Below are positions 51,286-60,412 of a stretch of DNA of 64,000 nt, piece after piece. Source of the stretch: [Clostridium] asparagiforme DSM 15981. GTDB lineage: Bacteria; Bacillota; Clostridia; Lachnospirales; Lachnospiraceae. The translations under genes and the position numbers were made by a program. Under the pieces are notes generated by a model, which ran no database searches, was not told where the DNA came from, and worked only from the letters and a program-made list of their open reading frames with translations. The stretch lies in assembly GCA_025149125.1 (NCBI GenBank), contig CP102272.1, forward strand, positions 372,001 to 436,000, in the 5' to 3' direction. Numbering within the stretch: the stretch's first letter is position 1; each line of letters begins with the position of its first letter.

Positions 51286-51987
51286 TGCAATATACTCCTG
51301 TTCGTTGTAATCGGTGAGTATCACGTCCAACACCTCCGCTCTGTGGCTGGACAGAAAGTTCTCCAGAATACCGTCCCGGATGCAATCTTCCACCGCGCAG
51401 TCCACGGCGCTCTCCAACGCGCCGGTTTCAGCGATCATCCGACGGACCCGGTCCACGAACTGGGCGTACTCTTTAAGTGTCCGGCAGCGCTCCATGAGTA
51501 CCTGGTTGCGCCCCAGATTGATATTCAGCATCACCGCGCAGAGCTCCAGGCAGGGTTCGGCATTCCGCCCGCCCTGAAACGCGTCCGACAGCCTTAAAAT
51601 CTTCCGGTCCGGCTCTTCCTTCCGCCCATTGTAAAATACCAGGTATTTTGGAGAGGGCAGTTTGGCCAGGCGGCTTCCGTACAGGTTCAGCTTGTGCTCC
51701 ACCACATATTTCCGGTATACGTCGGCCAGGTAAAAGAAACCGCGGACCGGCATGTTGGGGTTGTAGGTGCTCTGATGCTCGTACAGATTCAGCACGCCGT
51801 TGACCAGAAAGGACAGGTCGTTTTTCATGGATAAGTAGACCGCATCGTCCAATGTGGTGATTTCCAGGGCATCCGGGTCCTCGTAGTGGCTTCCGTTCAG
51901 GGCGTTGTACAGATCCAGCAGACGCCTGCGGTCGCCGAATACAAGGCGGAACAATCTGTCTTTATATTTTTTGTTTACTTTTGTCAC
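51034..51987 (-). CDS. Rpn-family PD-(D/E)XK nuclease
   Basis: Second Rpn protein of the window, 317 aa, but not closely similar to the one at 11578. The core opens with YKDRLFRLVFGDRRRLLDLYNAL (Rpn N-terminal signature) and has the catalytic pair KNDLSFLVNGVLNLYEHQST (Asp about 56, Glu-His-Gln about 69-71), which is more intact than in the first copy. The C-terminus carries GLTEGLSEGLSEGLSEGL tetrapeptide repeats (about 246-263). Known Rpn proteins cut DNA and protect against phages. An internal start with ribosome site is at 51285. Confidence 0.85.
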   Translation of the reverse strand: MTKVNKKYKDRLFRLVFGDRRRLLDLYNALNGSHYEDPDALEITTLDDAVYLSMKNDLSFLVNGVLNLYEHQSTYNPNMPVRGFFYLADVYRKYVVEHKLNLYGSRLAKLPSPKYLVFYNGRKEEPDRKILRLSDAFQGGRNAEPCLELCAVMLNINLGRNQVLMERCRTLKEYAQFVDRVRRMIAETGALESAVDCAVEDCIRDGILENFLSSHRAEVLDVILTDYNEQEYIAMEREEAWEEGRAEGLTEGLSEGLSEGLSVSREAILDLLGEFGEVPEELRARICAESDKETLKRWTKLAAKAESLEDFTVKYGS

Positions 51988-52087
51988 CGTATTCTCCTTC
52001 CATTATACGAAAATTTATGTCCGGATTCAATGACAACTTAAATCATAGGCGATCCCTCCCTACGCTGGTCTGTGTGCTGAAAATGTT

Positions 52088-52151
52088 GGCGGAACCCGCC
52101 GGGATGCCGCAAAATGCGGCGTTGAACACATACGCGGAAGGAACCTTCCGC
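52088..52151. repeat. Three tandem perfect hairpins
   Basis: Within 64 bases: GGCGG-aac-CCGCC, GCCGCA-aaa-TGCGGC and GCGGAAGG-aa-CCTTCCGC. They lie in the gene-free region between the Rpn gene and the Trp T-box. No T tract follows on either strand, so they are not ordinary terminators. Confidence 0.6.
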
Positions 52152-52321
52152 AGATAGTTTCGATCATAGCACAGGCCTGCGGACTTTGCAACAGAAAATC
52201 CCCCTGCCCCAACACTGTTTCACAATCTTATCCCAGAACCGGTGCCGGACAAGCGATCCGCCTGATAAAAACAAATATTCTTAAGCAATATTCCAAAATT
52301 GCAAAAATTTGAAAAAGAGTA

Positions 52322-52350
52322 TTGACAATTCTCCGTTCGCTGGCTATAAT
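52322..52350 (+). promoter_or_regulatory. Consensus sigma-A promoter of the trp operon
   Basis: TTGACA (52322-52327), 17 bp, TATAAT (52345-52350): a perfect consensus match driving the T-box leader. Confidence 0.92.
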
Positions 52351-52584
52351 GGGGAACAAGTTAAACCGATGAGCAAGAGTAAGTAAGATGTTAAGGCTAT
52401 GCGCAGAGAGCTTCCGGCTGGTGTGAGGGAGCGTTAGCTTAGGATCCGAATGGACTTGCGAGGGCGGCTGGAAACCGGATGAGTTGCAACCGGGAGTATG
52501 GCCTGACGGGTGTCCCACCGTTACCAGGGAGAACGCATGATGGTGCGTTACAGAGCGGGCGTATAGGTCCTGTTCCAGGCACAG

Positions 52585-52618
52585 CATCAGGTTTGTAATT
52601 ATAACCCGATGTTTTTTT
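52585..52618 (+). terminator. Extra terminator-like hairpin inside the T-box leader
   Basis: CATCAGGTT and AACCCGATG pair (one mismatch) around TGTAATTAT, followed by seven T. It lies upstream of the T-box sequence and could end transcription early. Confidence 0.6.
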
Positions 52619-52707
52619 ATTGAATGTAATGGGCCGCTGGCTTAGCCTGCGGGCGATTGCCTTCCAGGAACGGACGACGCCAATCAGGGTGGTACCGCAG
52701 AAGTTTT

Positions 52708-52768
52708 AAAGCTTTTGTCCCTGCTGACTACAAGTGTAGCGGCAGGCGGCAGAAGCTTTTTTATTTTT
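52708..52768 (+). terminator. T-box terminator before trpE
   Basis: AAAGCTTtTG and CAgAAGCTTT form the base of the stem with inner CTGC/GCAG, then a T-rich tail (TTTTTTATTTTT). It is mutually exclusive with the T-box antiterminator through GTCCC. Confidence 0.85.
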
Positions 52769-52818
52769 AAAAATCCCATCCCCGCCCCGTAACCGCAGGA
52801 ACGGAAAGGAGCAAAACA

Positions 52819-54297
52819 ATGATACCTGGATGTGAAGAGATACTGAGGCTGGCGCAGGAATACGATACCATCCCTGTCTGCCGGGAAATATACGCGGACG
52901 TGGTGACGCCCATCACCCTGCTGCGGCGTATGGCGGGAAGGAGTAAACGGTTTTTCCTGCTGGAGAGCGTGGAGGGCGGGGAAAAATGGGGACGCTATTC
53001 GTTCCTCGGCTGCGATCCGGTGCTGCGGGTCACCTTAAAAAACGGCCGGGTCGTCACCGAACGGGCGGACGGCACGCGGACGGAGACCGAAACGGGACGG
53101 CCCTACGATATCCTGCGGGAGATTTTAAAGACCAGGCGTTCCCCAAGGATCAAGGGCATGCCGCCGTTTACCGGCGGTTTTGTGGGATATTTCGCATACG
53201 CCATGATCGGTTACGCGGAGCCAACCCTGAGCATCAGCAGAGGCAGGGAGCAGGATTTCGACCTGATGCTGTTTGACGAAGTGATCGCCTACGACCACTT
53301 AAAGCAGAAAATATCGGTGGTGGTCAACATGGAGACAAGGGATAAATCCCCGGAAACGCTGCTGGGAGCGTACGGAACGGCCTGCGGACGGATTGAGGCC
53401 ATCGTGCGTATGATCCGGGATTTAAGCCCGCTGCCGGAGAGCGGGCCGGGCAGGGCGAAGGGCTTTTCCAGCAGCTTTTCCAAAGAGGAATATTGCCGCA
53501 GGGTAGAGAAAACCAAGGAGTACATTCGAAACGGCGACATTTTCCAGGCGGTGATCTCCAGGCAATTTACCAGTCCATTTGAGGGAAGCCTGTTAAATGC
53601 TTACCGGGTGCTGCGGACCACCAACCCGTCGCCCTACATGGTGTTTATGGGAATCGACGGGCAGGAGATTATCAGCGCCTCCCCGGAAACTCTGGTGCGG
53701 CTGCAGGACGGACGGCTGACCACCTTTCCGGTGGCCGGGTCCCGGCCCAGAGGGGGGACCGAGGAGGAGGACCGGGAGCTGGAACGGGAGCTTTTAGCCG
53801 ACGAGAAGGAGCTGGCTGAGCACAATATGCTGGTGGACCTGGGCCGGAACGATATCGGGCGGATCGCCCGGTTCGGCACCGTGGAAGTGACGGAGTACCA
53901 GATGATCCACCGGTATTCCCGGATCATGCACATCTGCTCCCAGGTGGAGGGAGACATCCGGCCGGACTGCGACGGCTGCTCTGCGGTGGAGGCCCTGCTG
54001 CCGGCGGGAACCCTGTCCGGGGCACCAAAAATCCGGGCCTGCGAGATCATTGAAGAGATGGAGGAAGCCCCCCGGGGCATCTACGGCGGGGCCCTGGGAT
54101 ACCTGGATTTCACCGGCAACCTGGATACCTGCATCGCGATCCGCATGGCGGTGAGCCGGGACGGTCAGGTGACGGTGCAGGCCGGGGGCGGTATAGTGGC
54201 GGACAGCGTGCCGGAGCGGGAGTACGAGGAGTCGGCCAACAAGGCGGGCGCTGTGATAAATGCCATTCTGAGAGGAAACGAGGTGAACGAGGAATGA
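52819..54297 (+). CDS. trpE: Anthranilate synthase component I
   Basis: Makes anthranilate from chorismate with TrpG; 492 aa. The tryptophan feedback site is FFLLESVEGGEKWGRYSF near residue 37-54. Chorismate-binding motifs include SPETLVRL, PVAGSRPRGGT and PAGTLSGAPKIRACEIIEEM near 395-415. The ribosome site is GGAAAGGAG. First gene of trpEGDCFBA under T-box control. Overlaps trpG by ATGA. Confidence 0.97.
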   Translation: MIPGCEEILRLAQEYDTIPVCREIYADVVTPITLLRRMAGRSKRFFLLESVEGGEKWGRYSFLGCDPVLRVTLKNGRVVTERADGTRTETETGRPYDILREILKTRRSPRIKGMPPFTGGFVGYFAYAMIGYAEPTLSISRGREQDFDLMLFDEVIAYDHLKQKISVVVNMETRDKSPETLLGAYGTACGRIEAIVRMIRDLSPLPESGPGRAKGFSSSFSKEEYCRRVEKTKEYIRNGDIFQAVISRQFTSPFEGSLLNAYRVLRTTNPSPYMVFMGIDGQEIISASPETLVRLQDGRLTTFPVAGSRPRGGTEEEDRELERELLADEKELAEHNMLVDLGRNDIGRIARFGTVEVTEYQMIHRYSRIMHICSQVEGDIRPDCDGCSAVEALLPAGTLSGAPKIRACEIIEEMEEAPRGIYGGALGYLDFTGNLDTCIAIRMAVSRDGQVTVQAGGGIVADSVPEREYEESANKAGAVINAILRGNEVNEE

Positions 54298-54884
54298 TCC
54301 TGTTAATCGATAATTACGACAGTTTTTCCTACAATTTAGTCCAGCTGCTGGGACAGATCCGGCCGGATATCCGGGTGGTGCGAAACGACGCGGTGACCGT
54401 CCATGAGATCCGGGCCATGAAACCGGACCACCTGGTGCTCTCGCCCGGTCCGGGGTATCCGGGGAGCGCGGGAATCCTGGAACAGGCGGTGCGGGAGCTG
54501 GCGGGCGAGCTGCCCATCCTGGGCGTCTGCCTGGGCCACCAGGGAATCTGCGAGGCTTTCGGAGGCCGGATCGTGAGGGCGGAGCGCCTGATGCACGGGA
54601 AACAGAGCCGGATTCAGAGGACGGACCTGAATTCCACGGCCGGGGAATGCCCGCTGTTTTACGGGCTGGCGGAGGAATTTTTGGCGGCGCGGTACCACTC
54701 CCTTGTGGCGGAACCGGCCAGTCTGCCGGAGGAGCTGGAGGCGGTGGCCGAGGACGCAGAAGGCCGCGAGATTATGGCGGTGCGCCACCGGAAATACCCG
54801 GTGTACGGCCTGCAGTTTCACCCGGAGTCGATTATGACCCCGGAGGGAAGTAAAATATTGGAAAATTTTCTTGAGATCGCATAG
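54294..54884 (+). CDS. trpG: Anthranilate synthase component II (glutamine amidotransferase)
   Basis: Class I glutamine amidotransferase supplying ammonia to TrpE; 196 aa. Triad: Cys in LGVCLGHQGICEAFGG (about residue 79), His and Glu in QFHPESIMT (about 171-173). The opening LLIDNYDSFSYNLVQ is typical of TrpG/PabA. Could also serve 4-amino-4-deoxychorismate synthase, as in B. subtilis. Translationally coupled to trpE. Confidence 0.95.
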   Translation: MILLIDNYDSFSYNLVQLLGQIRPDIRVVRNDAVTVHEIRAMKPDHLVLSPGPGYPGSAGILEQAVRELAGELPILGVCLGHQGICEAFGGRIVRAERLMHGKQSRIQRTDLNSTAGECPLFYGLAEEFLAARYHSLVAEPASLPEELEAVAEDAEGREIMAVRHRKYPVYGLQFHPESIMTPEGSKILENFLEIA

Positions 54885-54898
54885 AGGAGGACACGAGT

Positions 54899-55945
54899 AT
54901 GATTCAGAAGGCAATTCACCAGTTGGTAGAGGGACAGAACCTGGATTACGAGGGAGCGAAGGAAGTGATGGACGAAATTATGAGCGGGGACGCCACCCAG
55001 GCCCAGATATCCGCGTTTCTGACGGCGCTGCGGATGAAGGGCGAGACCATCGACGAGATCACCGCCTGCGCCACGGTGATGCGGGAAAAAGCGGTGCGGC
55101 TGAACCCGCCGTTCCCGGTAATGGACATTGTGGGAACCGGCGGCGACGAGGTGGGGACCTTTAACATTTCCACCACCAGCGCGTTTATCGCGGCAGCGGG
55201 CGGCGTGAAGGTGGCGAAACACGGAAACCGCAGCGTGTCCAGCAAGAGCGGCGCGGCGGATGTGCTGGAGAAGCTGGGGGCATGCCTAAGCCTCAGCGCG
55301 GACCAGGCGGAGCAGGTGCTGGAGGCCACCGGTATGTGTTTCCTCTTCGCCCCGGCCTATCACGCCTCCATGAAGTATGCGGCGCCGGTGCGGCGTGAGA
55401 TCGGCATCCGAAGTATTTTTAATATTCTGGGGCCCCTGGCGAATCCGGCAAACGCCTCTATGCAGCTTCTGGGCGTGTACGACCCGGCTCTGGTGGAGCC
55501 GCTGGCCCAGGTTCTGGCCAATCTGGGCGTAAACCGGGGGATGGTGGTCTGCGGAGGCGACGGGCTGGACGAGGCCACGATCACCGGCCCCACCCATGTG
55601 TGCGAGATCCGTTTCGGGCAGCTGACCGCTTACGAGATTGCGCCGGAACAGTTCGGCCTGAAGCGGTGCGAATTAAAGGATCTGCTGGGCGGCTCGCCGG
55701 AGGAGAACGCAGAGATCACAAGGGGAATCCTGTCCGGCAGCCTGACCGGGCCCAAGCGGGACGTGGCGGTGCTCAACGCAGCGCTGAGCCTGTACCTGGG
55801 GATCGACGACTGCACCATCGCGGGCTGCGTGAAAACAGCCCAGGATCTGATCGATTCCGGCGCGGCCATGATGAAGATGGTGGCATTCGTAAAAGCTACC
55901 AAGGAAGCCACAACGGGTGAGAAAGGGGCAGTGAAGGCGTCATGA
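54899..55945 (+). CDS. trpD: Anthranilate phosphoribosyltransferase
   Basis: Transfers the ribose-phosphate of PRPP to anthranilate; 348 aa. The PRPP-binding motif is IVGTGGDEVGTFNISTTSAF (about residues 78-97), followed by KHGNRSVSSKSGAADVLE and the anthranilate contact region. GAGGAGGAC is the ribosome site. Overlaps trpC by ATGA. Confidence 0.97.
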   Translation: MIQKAIHQLVEGQNLDYEGAKEVMDEIMSGDATQAQISAFLTALRMKGETIDEITACATVMREKAVRLNPPFPVMDIVGTGGDEVGTFNISTTSAFIAAAGGVKVAKHGNRSVSSKSGAADVLEKLGACLSLSADQAEQVLEATGMCFLFAPAYHASMKYAAPVRREIGIRSIFNILGPLANPANASMQLLGVYDPALVEPLAQVLANLGVNRGMVVCGGDGLDEATITGPTHVCEIRFGQLTAYEIAPEQFGLKRCELKDLLGGSPEENAEITRGILSGSLTGPKRDVAVLNAALSLYLGIDDCTIAGCVKTAQDLIDSGAAMMKMVAFVKATKEATTGEKGAVKAS

Positions 55946-56778
55946 TTCTGGAACAGATCGCAGCGTCCACCCGAAGACGGGTGGAACAGGAAAAGATGGA
56001 ACGGCCATTGGAGCGGGTGAGGGAGATGGCGCTCGAGATGGCACGGACGGAGCAGGCTTCTCCGTCCCCCGTCCCGTCGACATTACCAAATTCTTCCACC
56101 TTCAATCCCTTCGAATCCGCTCTCCGAAAGCCCGGAATGTCCTTCATTTGCGAGGTCAAGAAGGCTTCTCCGTCCAAGGGCGTCATCGCGGAAGAATTTC
56201 ATTACAGGGAAATCGCCTCCGATTACGAGCGGGCCGGTGCCGACGCCATTTCCGTGCTGACGGAACCGGAGTATTTTCAGGGCTGCAGCATGTATCTGGA
56301 GGAAATCCACCGCCAGGTAAGGCTTCCCCTGCTGCGCAAGGATTTTGTAGTCGACGAGTACCAGATTTACGACGCAAAGCTTCTGGGCGCGTCTGCGGTG
56401 CTGCTCATCTGCTCCCTGCTAAAGGAAGATAAGCTGAGGCGCTACCACGGTCTTTGCCGCGAGCTGGGGCTGGCCGCGCTGGTGGAAGCCCACGACGACG
56501 GGGAAGTGGCGATGGCGGCGGAAGTCGGGGCTGAAATCATCGGAATCAATAACCGGAATCTGAAAACTTTTGAGGTGGACTTTTCCAACGCCCTGCGCCT
56601 GAGACGGCTGGTGCCGCCGGAGACTATATTTGTGGCGGAGAGCGGGATCCGGACGGCGGAGGATATCCGGCGGCTGTCCGAGGCCAGAGTGGACGCGGTG
56701 CTGATCGGAGAAACGCTCATGCGGGCGAAGGATCGGACGGCCGCGTTAAACGAACTGCGCCGGGGCTGTATTTTATAG
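55942..56778 (+). CDS. trpC: Indole-3-glycerol phosphate synthase
   Basis: TIM-barrel enzyme, 278 aa, forming indole-3-glycerol phosphate. FICEVKKASPSKGVIA (about residues 67-82) carries the catalytic Lys; LLRKDFVVDEYQIYDAK, GINNRNLKTFEVD and ESGIRTAEDI are all present. Single-function, not fused to TrpF. A 78-base gap to trpF follows. Confidence 0.96.
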   Translation: MILEQIAASTRRRVEQEKMERPLERVREMALEMARTEQASPSPVPSTLPNSSTFNPFESALRKPGMSFICEVKKASPSKGVIAEEFHYREIASDYERAGADAISVLTEPEYFQGCSMYLEEIHRQVRLPLLRKDFVVDEYQIYDAKLLGASAVLLICSLLKEDKLRRYHGLCRELGLAALVEAHDDGEVAMAAEVGAEIIGINNRNLKTFEVDFSNALRLRRLVPPETIFVAESGIRTAEDIRRLSEARVDAVLIGETLMRAKDRTAALNELRRGCIL

Positions 56779-56856
56779 GAAGAAAGCGGAGTTTCGGAAG
56801 AAGGCGGAGCGGCGGAGGAAACGGCCGCTTCCCACATAGAATGGAGAGGGATTTTC

Positions 56857-57501
56857 ATGAACGATGCCAACAAGGGCTGCCGCATCAAAATTTGCGGCCT
56901 CAGCCGCATTGGGGATGTGGAGGCGGTCAACCGGGTCAGGCCGGATTACATCGGGTTCGTCTTTGCACAGAGCAGGCGGCAGGTTGGGGCCACCTGGGCG
57001 GCATCCCTGAAGCGGGCGCTGGACCCGCGGATACAGGCCGTGGGGGTGTTCGTAAACGCTCCCGTGAGCGAGATCGTGCGGCTGACGGACGTTGGCACGA
57101 TTCAGATCATCCAGCTCCATGGGGACGAGGACGAGGACTACATCCGGGAATTAAAGCGTCAGACCGCGGCACCGGTGATCAAGGCCGTGCGGGTGCGTAA
57201 CGGCGACGGCATTCTCAGGGCGGAACAGCTGTCCTGCGAATACCTGCTGCTGGACACCTACACAAAGGGTCAGTACGGCGGCAGCGGCCGGGTATTTGAC
57301 TGGAACCTGATCCCGCCGCTTCAAAAACCATTTTTTCTGGCCGGAGGCATTTCCCTGGAAAATGTACACGAGGCCCAAAACTGCCGCCCCTACTGCCTGG
57401 ATGTCAGCAGCGCGGCGGAGACGGAAGGCCGCAAGGACCCGGAAAAGATCCGCCGCATGGTGGAGGCGGTGCGGCGGTGCGGGAAGCAGTCCGGCGGATA
57501 G
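56857..57501 (+). CDS. trpF: Phosphoribosylanthranilate isomerase
   Basis: TIM-barrel isomerase, 214 aa. Catalytic Cys and flanking KICGLSR at residues 10-16, VGVFVNAP, IQLHGDED and FFLAGGISLENV are diagnostic; the catalytic Asp lies in LDVSSAAETEGRKD. GAGAGGGA precedes the ATG. A 72-base gap leads to trpB. Confidence 0.95.
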   Translation: MNDANKGCRIKICGLSRIGDVEAVNRVRPDYIGFVFAQSRRQVGATWAASLKRALDPRIQAVGVFVNAPVSEIVRLTDVGTIQIIQLHGDEDEDYIRELKRQTAAPVIKAVRVRNGDGILRAEQLSCEYLLLDTYTKGQYGGSGRVFDWNLIPPLQKPFFLAGGISLENVHEAQNCRPYCLDVSSAAETEGRKDPEKIRRMVEAVRRCGKQSGG

Positions 57502-57573
57502 CCCCCGCCGTCCCTCAAACGTTCCCACACATCCACCACCAATCAATCATCACAAAACCAAAGGAGTATTCAC

Positions 57574-58758
57574 ATGTCAAAGGGAAAATTTGGAATTCAC
57601 GGCGGGCAGTTCATACCGGAAACGCTGATGAGCGCTGTGGCCGAGCTGGAAGAAGCCTACGAGCACTATAAAAACGATCCGCAGTTTATTTCAGAGTTGG
57701 ATCAGCTTTTAAAGGAATACTGCGGCCGCCCGTCGCGCTTGTATTTCGCGGAGAAAATGACAAAGGACCTGGGCGGCGCGAAAATCTACTTAAAACGCGA
57801 GGATTTAAACCACACCGGTTCCCACAAGATCAACAACGCCATCGGCCAGGTGCTCCTTGCCAAAAAAATGGGCAAGACCCGGGTGATCGCGGAGACGGGG
57901 GCGGGCCAGCACGGTGTGGCCACGGCCACTGCGGCGGCCCTTCTGGGCCTGGAGTGCGAGGTATTCATGGGCAAGGAGGACACGGACCGTCAGGCGTTAA
58001 ATGTGTACCGCATGGAGCTTCTGGGTGCGAAGGTGCACCCTGTGACCAGCGGCACCCAGACCCTCAAGGACGCGGTAAATGAGACGCTGCGGGAGTGGAC
58101 CAGCCGCATTTCCGACACCCACTACGTGATCGGCTCCGTCATGGGCCCCCACCCCTTCCCGACGATGGTGCGGGATTTCCAAAGCGTGATCAGCCGTGAG
58201 ATCAAGGAACAGCTGCGGGAAAAGGAAGGCAGACTGCCGGATATGGTGATCGCCTGCGTGGGCGGCGGCAGCAACGCCATGGGCGCATTTTACGAGTTTA
58301 TCCAGGATGAGAGCGTGCGGCTGGTGGGCTGCGAGGCGGCCGGGCGCGGCGTGGACACGGACCGGACGGCGGCCACCATCGCCACGGGCAGCGAGGGCAT
58401 TTTCCACGGAATGAAATCCTATTTCTGCCAGGACGAGTATGGGCAGATCGCGCCGGTATACTCCATCTCCGCGGGTTTGGATTACCCGGGAATCGGGCCG
58501 GAACACGCCTGGCTCCACGACATGGGCCGGGCAACCTATGTGCCGGTGACGGACGGCGAGGCGGTGGACTCTTTCGAGTACCTCTCCCGGATGGAAGGGA
58601 TCATTCCGGCGGTGGAGAGCGCCCACGCCGTGGCCTACGCCCGCAAAATTGCTCCGTCCCTCAAAGCGGATCAGATCATTGTGGTGAATCTCTCGGGAAG
58701 AGGGGACAAGGATGTGGCGGCCATCGCCAGATACAGGGGGGTTGAGATCTATGAATAG
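57574..58758 (+). CDS. trpB: Tryptophan synthase beta chain
   Basis: PLP enzyme joining indole and serine; 394 aa. Schiff-base Lys in [14 protein letters not shown] (about residue 83), catalytic Glu in [14 protein letters not shown] (about 105) and the phosphate loop GGGSNAMG (about 230). TrpB1 type, expected to need TrpA. Its stop overlaps the trpA start by eight bases. Confidence 0.97.
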   Translation: MSKGKFGIHGGQFIPETLMSAVAELEEAYEHYKNDPQFISELDQLLKEYCGRPSRLYFAEKMTKDLGGAKIYLKREDLNHTGSHKINNAIGQVLLAKKMGKTRVIAETGAGQHGVATATAAALLGLECEVFMGKEDTDRQALNVYRMELLGAKVHPVTSGTQTLKDAVNETLREWTSRISDTHYVIGSVMGPHPFPTMVRDFQSVISREIKEQLREKEGRLPDMVIACVGGGSNAMGAFYEFIQDESVRLVGCEAAGRGVDTDRTAATIATGSEGIFHGMKSYFCQDEYGQIAPVYSISAGLDYPGIGPEHAWLHDMGRATYVPVTDGEAVDSFEYLSRMEGIIPAVESAHAVAYARKIAPSLKADQIIVVNLSGRGDKDVAAIARYRGVEIYE

Positions 58759-59527
58759 AGTGCAGGAAGTATTTCAAAATAAGGCGTTTATCCCGTTTGT
58801 GACCGCTGGCGATCCGAACCTGGACGTGACGGAGCGGCTGATCGTGGCAATGGCGGAGGCCGGGGCGGACCTCATCGAGATCGGAATTCCCTTCTCCGAC
58901 CCGGTGGCGGAGGGCATCGTGATCCAGGAGGCGGACCAGCGGGCCCTGGACGCCGGAACCACCACGGACAAGATTTTCGACATGGTAAAGCGGGTTCGGA
59001 CAAAGACGGACGTGCCGCTGGCTTTCATGACCTACATCAACCCGGTGTTCGTCTACGGCGCGGACCGGTTCATGGAACGTGCGGTGGAAGCCGGCGTGGA
59101 CGCCCTGATCGTGCCGGATATGCCCTTTGAGGAGCGGGAGGAGCTGCTGCCTGCCTGCAAGGCCCACGGCATGACCCTGATCTACCTGGCGGCCCCCACC
59201 TCCAGCCAGCGCGTGAAGGCCATCGCCCGGGAGACGGAAGGGTTTGTCTACTGCGTGTCCAGCCTGGGCGTCACCGGCGTGAGAAGCGAGATCACCACCG
59301 ACGTAGGCGCCATGGTGAAAATGGTCAAGGAGGCGAACAATGTCCCCTGCGCCGTCGGTTTCGGAATCTCCACCCCGGATCAGGCCCGGCGCATGGCCGC
59401 GGCCGCGGACGGCGTGATCGTGGGCAGCGCCATTGTGAAGCTGGTGGCAAAGTACGGCGCGGACTGCGTGGAGCCGGTGAGCCGGTACGTGCGGGAGATG
59501 AAGGCCGCGGTGCTGGAGGCAGAGTAA
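58751..59527 (+). CDS. trpA: Tryptophan synthase alpha chain
   Basis: Cleaves indole-3-glycerol phosphate to indole; 258 aa. Catalytic Glu in [17 protein letters not shown] (about residue 47) and Asp in the VPDMPFEER loop; the opening [15 protein letters not shown] is typical. ATG 58751 (MNRVQEVF) is preferred over the longer frame from 58712, which lies inside trpB. Last gene of the operon. Confidence 0.96.
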   Translation: MNRVQEVFQNKAFIPFVTAGDPNLDVTERLIVAMAEAGADLIEIGIPFSDPVAEGIVIQEADQRALDAGTTTDKIFDMVKRVRTKTDVPLAFMTYINPVFVYGADRFMERAVEAGVDALIVPDMPFEEREELLPACKAHGMTLIYLAAPTSSQRVKAIARETEGFVYCVSSLGVTGVRSEITTDVGAMVKMVKEANNVPCAVGFGISTPDQARRMAAAADGVIVGSAIVKLVAKYGADCVEPVSRYVREMKAAVLEAE

Positions 59528-59556
59528 GGCGGAGAAACCGGTTCCGATCAATAGCA

Positions 59557-59610
59557 CGGCAAAAACGGTGCTCAGGACATATAAGTCCGGGCGCCGTTTT
59601 TGCCGTATTT
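59557..59610 (+). terminator. Terminator after the trp operon
   Basis: CGGCAAAAACGG pairs with CCGTTTTTGCCG, continuing to GGAC/GTCC around ATATAA. Nearly perfect over 21 bp. Confidence 0.85.
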
Positions 59611-59699
59611 CACGGTTTTATTCAGCTTCATCATTTTCATTCTCTTTTTTGCTTGGACCACTGACGTTACAATGATTAGGCAGGGGAGTCGGTGCGCCC

Positions 59700-59728
59700 T
59701 TGACACATTGAAGAAAATAATTTTAAAT
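59700..59728 (+). promoter_or_regulatory. Promoter of the ECF sigma operon
   Basis: TTGACA (59700-59705), 17 bp, TTAAAT (59723-59728), 112 bases before the GTG. This is a housekeeping-type promoter; a separate ECF self-promoter was not recognised in the gap. Confidence 0.5.
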
Positions 59729-59839
59729 GAAAATGAACCATTTTCTCATTGACCGCCTCTATATAACAGGTGCACCGAAAACGGCGCGGCCGGGGCGGGC
59801 GATTTGCTCCGGGCCGCCGGACGGAAAGGAGGATTGACT

Positions 59840-60412
59840 GTGAAGGAGAAGCGCGGGGACGAACAACTGGTCCGCCGGATGATTGCGGACGACCGGGAGG
59901 CGTTTGACCTCCTGATGGAGTCTTATTATCCCAAAACTCTCCGCATGGCATATCTCATTTCCGGAAGCTATGCAGACAGCGAGGATATTGTGCAGGAGAC
60001 CTTTATACAGGTATATTTGAACCGCAGGCGAATTCGGGAGCCGCAGTATTTTGAGCGGTGGCTCTACAAAACCCTGACCCGTGAGGCGTGGCGTGTATGC
60101 CGCAGAAATAAAAAAGAGCAGCCGGTGGAGGAGGTCTTCGGGGAAAATACCCCGTCGGGCGCTTCTGTACCGGAGGAAGTGATGAAAAATGCCAGGGACA
60201 AGGAATTGTACGAGGCCATTGGGCGGCTTCCGGCCAAGCAGAGGACCGCGGTGGTTCTGTACTATTTTAACGGCATGTCCACCAGGGAGATCGCCTCGGT
60301 GATGGGCTGTCTGGAAGGAACTTTAAAATCAAGACTGTATACAGCGAGAAACCAATTAAAACAGGTGCTGGAAAGCGAACAGCGGATGCTGGGAGAGGAG
60401 GCAGCCTTATGA
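59840..60412 (+). CDS. ECF-type RNA polymerase sigma factor
   Basis: A 190-residue sigma-70-family factor with regions 2 and 4 only. Region 2: FDLLMESYYPKTLRMAYLISGSYADSEDIVQETF pattern (about residues 20-53). Region 4: LPAKQRTAVVLYYFNGMSTREIA with the recognition helix in LEGTLKSRLYTARNQLK. GTG 59840 follows AAAGGAGG by seven bases. Overlaps the next gene by ATGA, the usual sigma/anti-sigma layout. Confidence 0.92.
   Translation: MKEKRGDEQLVRRMIADDREAFDLLMESYYPKTLRMAYLISGSYADSEDIVQETFIQVYLNRRRIREPQYFERWLYKTLTREAWRVCRRNKKEQPVEEVFGENTPSGASVPEEVMKNARDKELYEAIGRLPAKQRTAVVLYYFNGMSTREIASVMGCLEGTLKSRLYTARNQLKQVLESEQRMLGEEAAL

Larger units (their letters stand above)
52355..52768 (+). promoter_or_regulatory. 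Trp T-box leader
   Basis: tRNA-sensing leader of about 410 nt. Stem I landmarks: AAGAGTAAGTA, AGAGAGC and GGCTGGTGTGAGG. The likely specifier codon is TGG (52451-52453) in CCGAATGGACTTGCGAGG, matching tryptophan. The T-box AGGGTGGTACCGCAG is at 52686-52700, and its GGG can pair with GTCCC inside the terminator. Uncharged tRNA-Trp should favour read-through into trpE. The bulge reads TGGT, which pairs best with a tRNA ending ACCA. The leader is longer than usual and contains an extra terminator-like hairpin. Confidence 0.9.

Noticed and set aside
52228-52587. 119-codon minus-strand ORF
   Set aside because: Covers the trp promoter and T-box leader, which explain the sequence fully.
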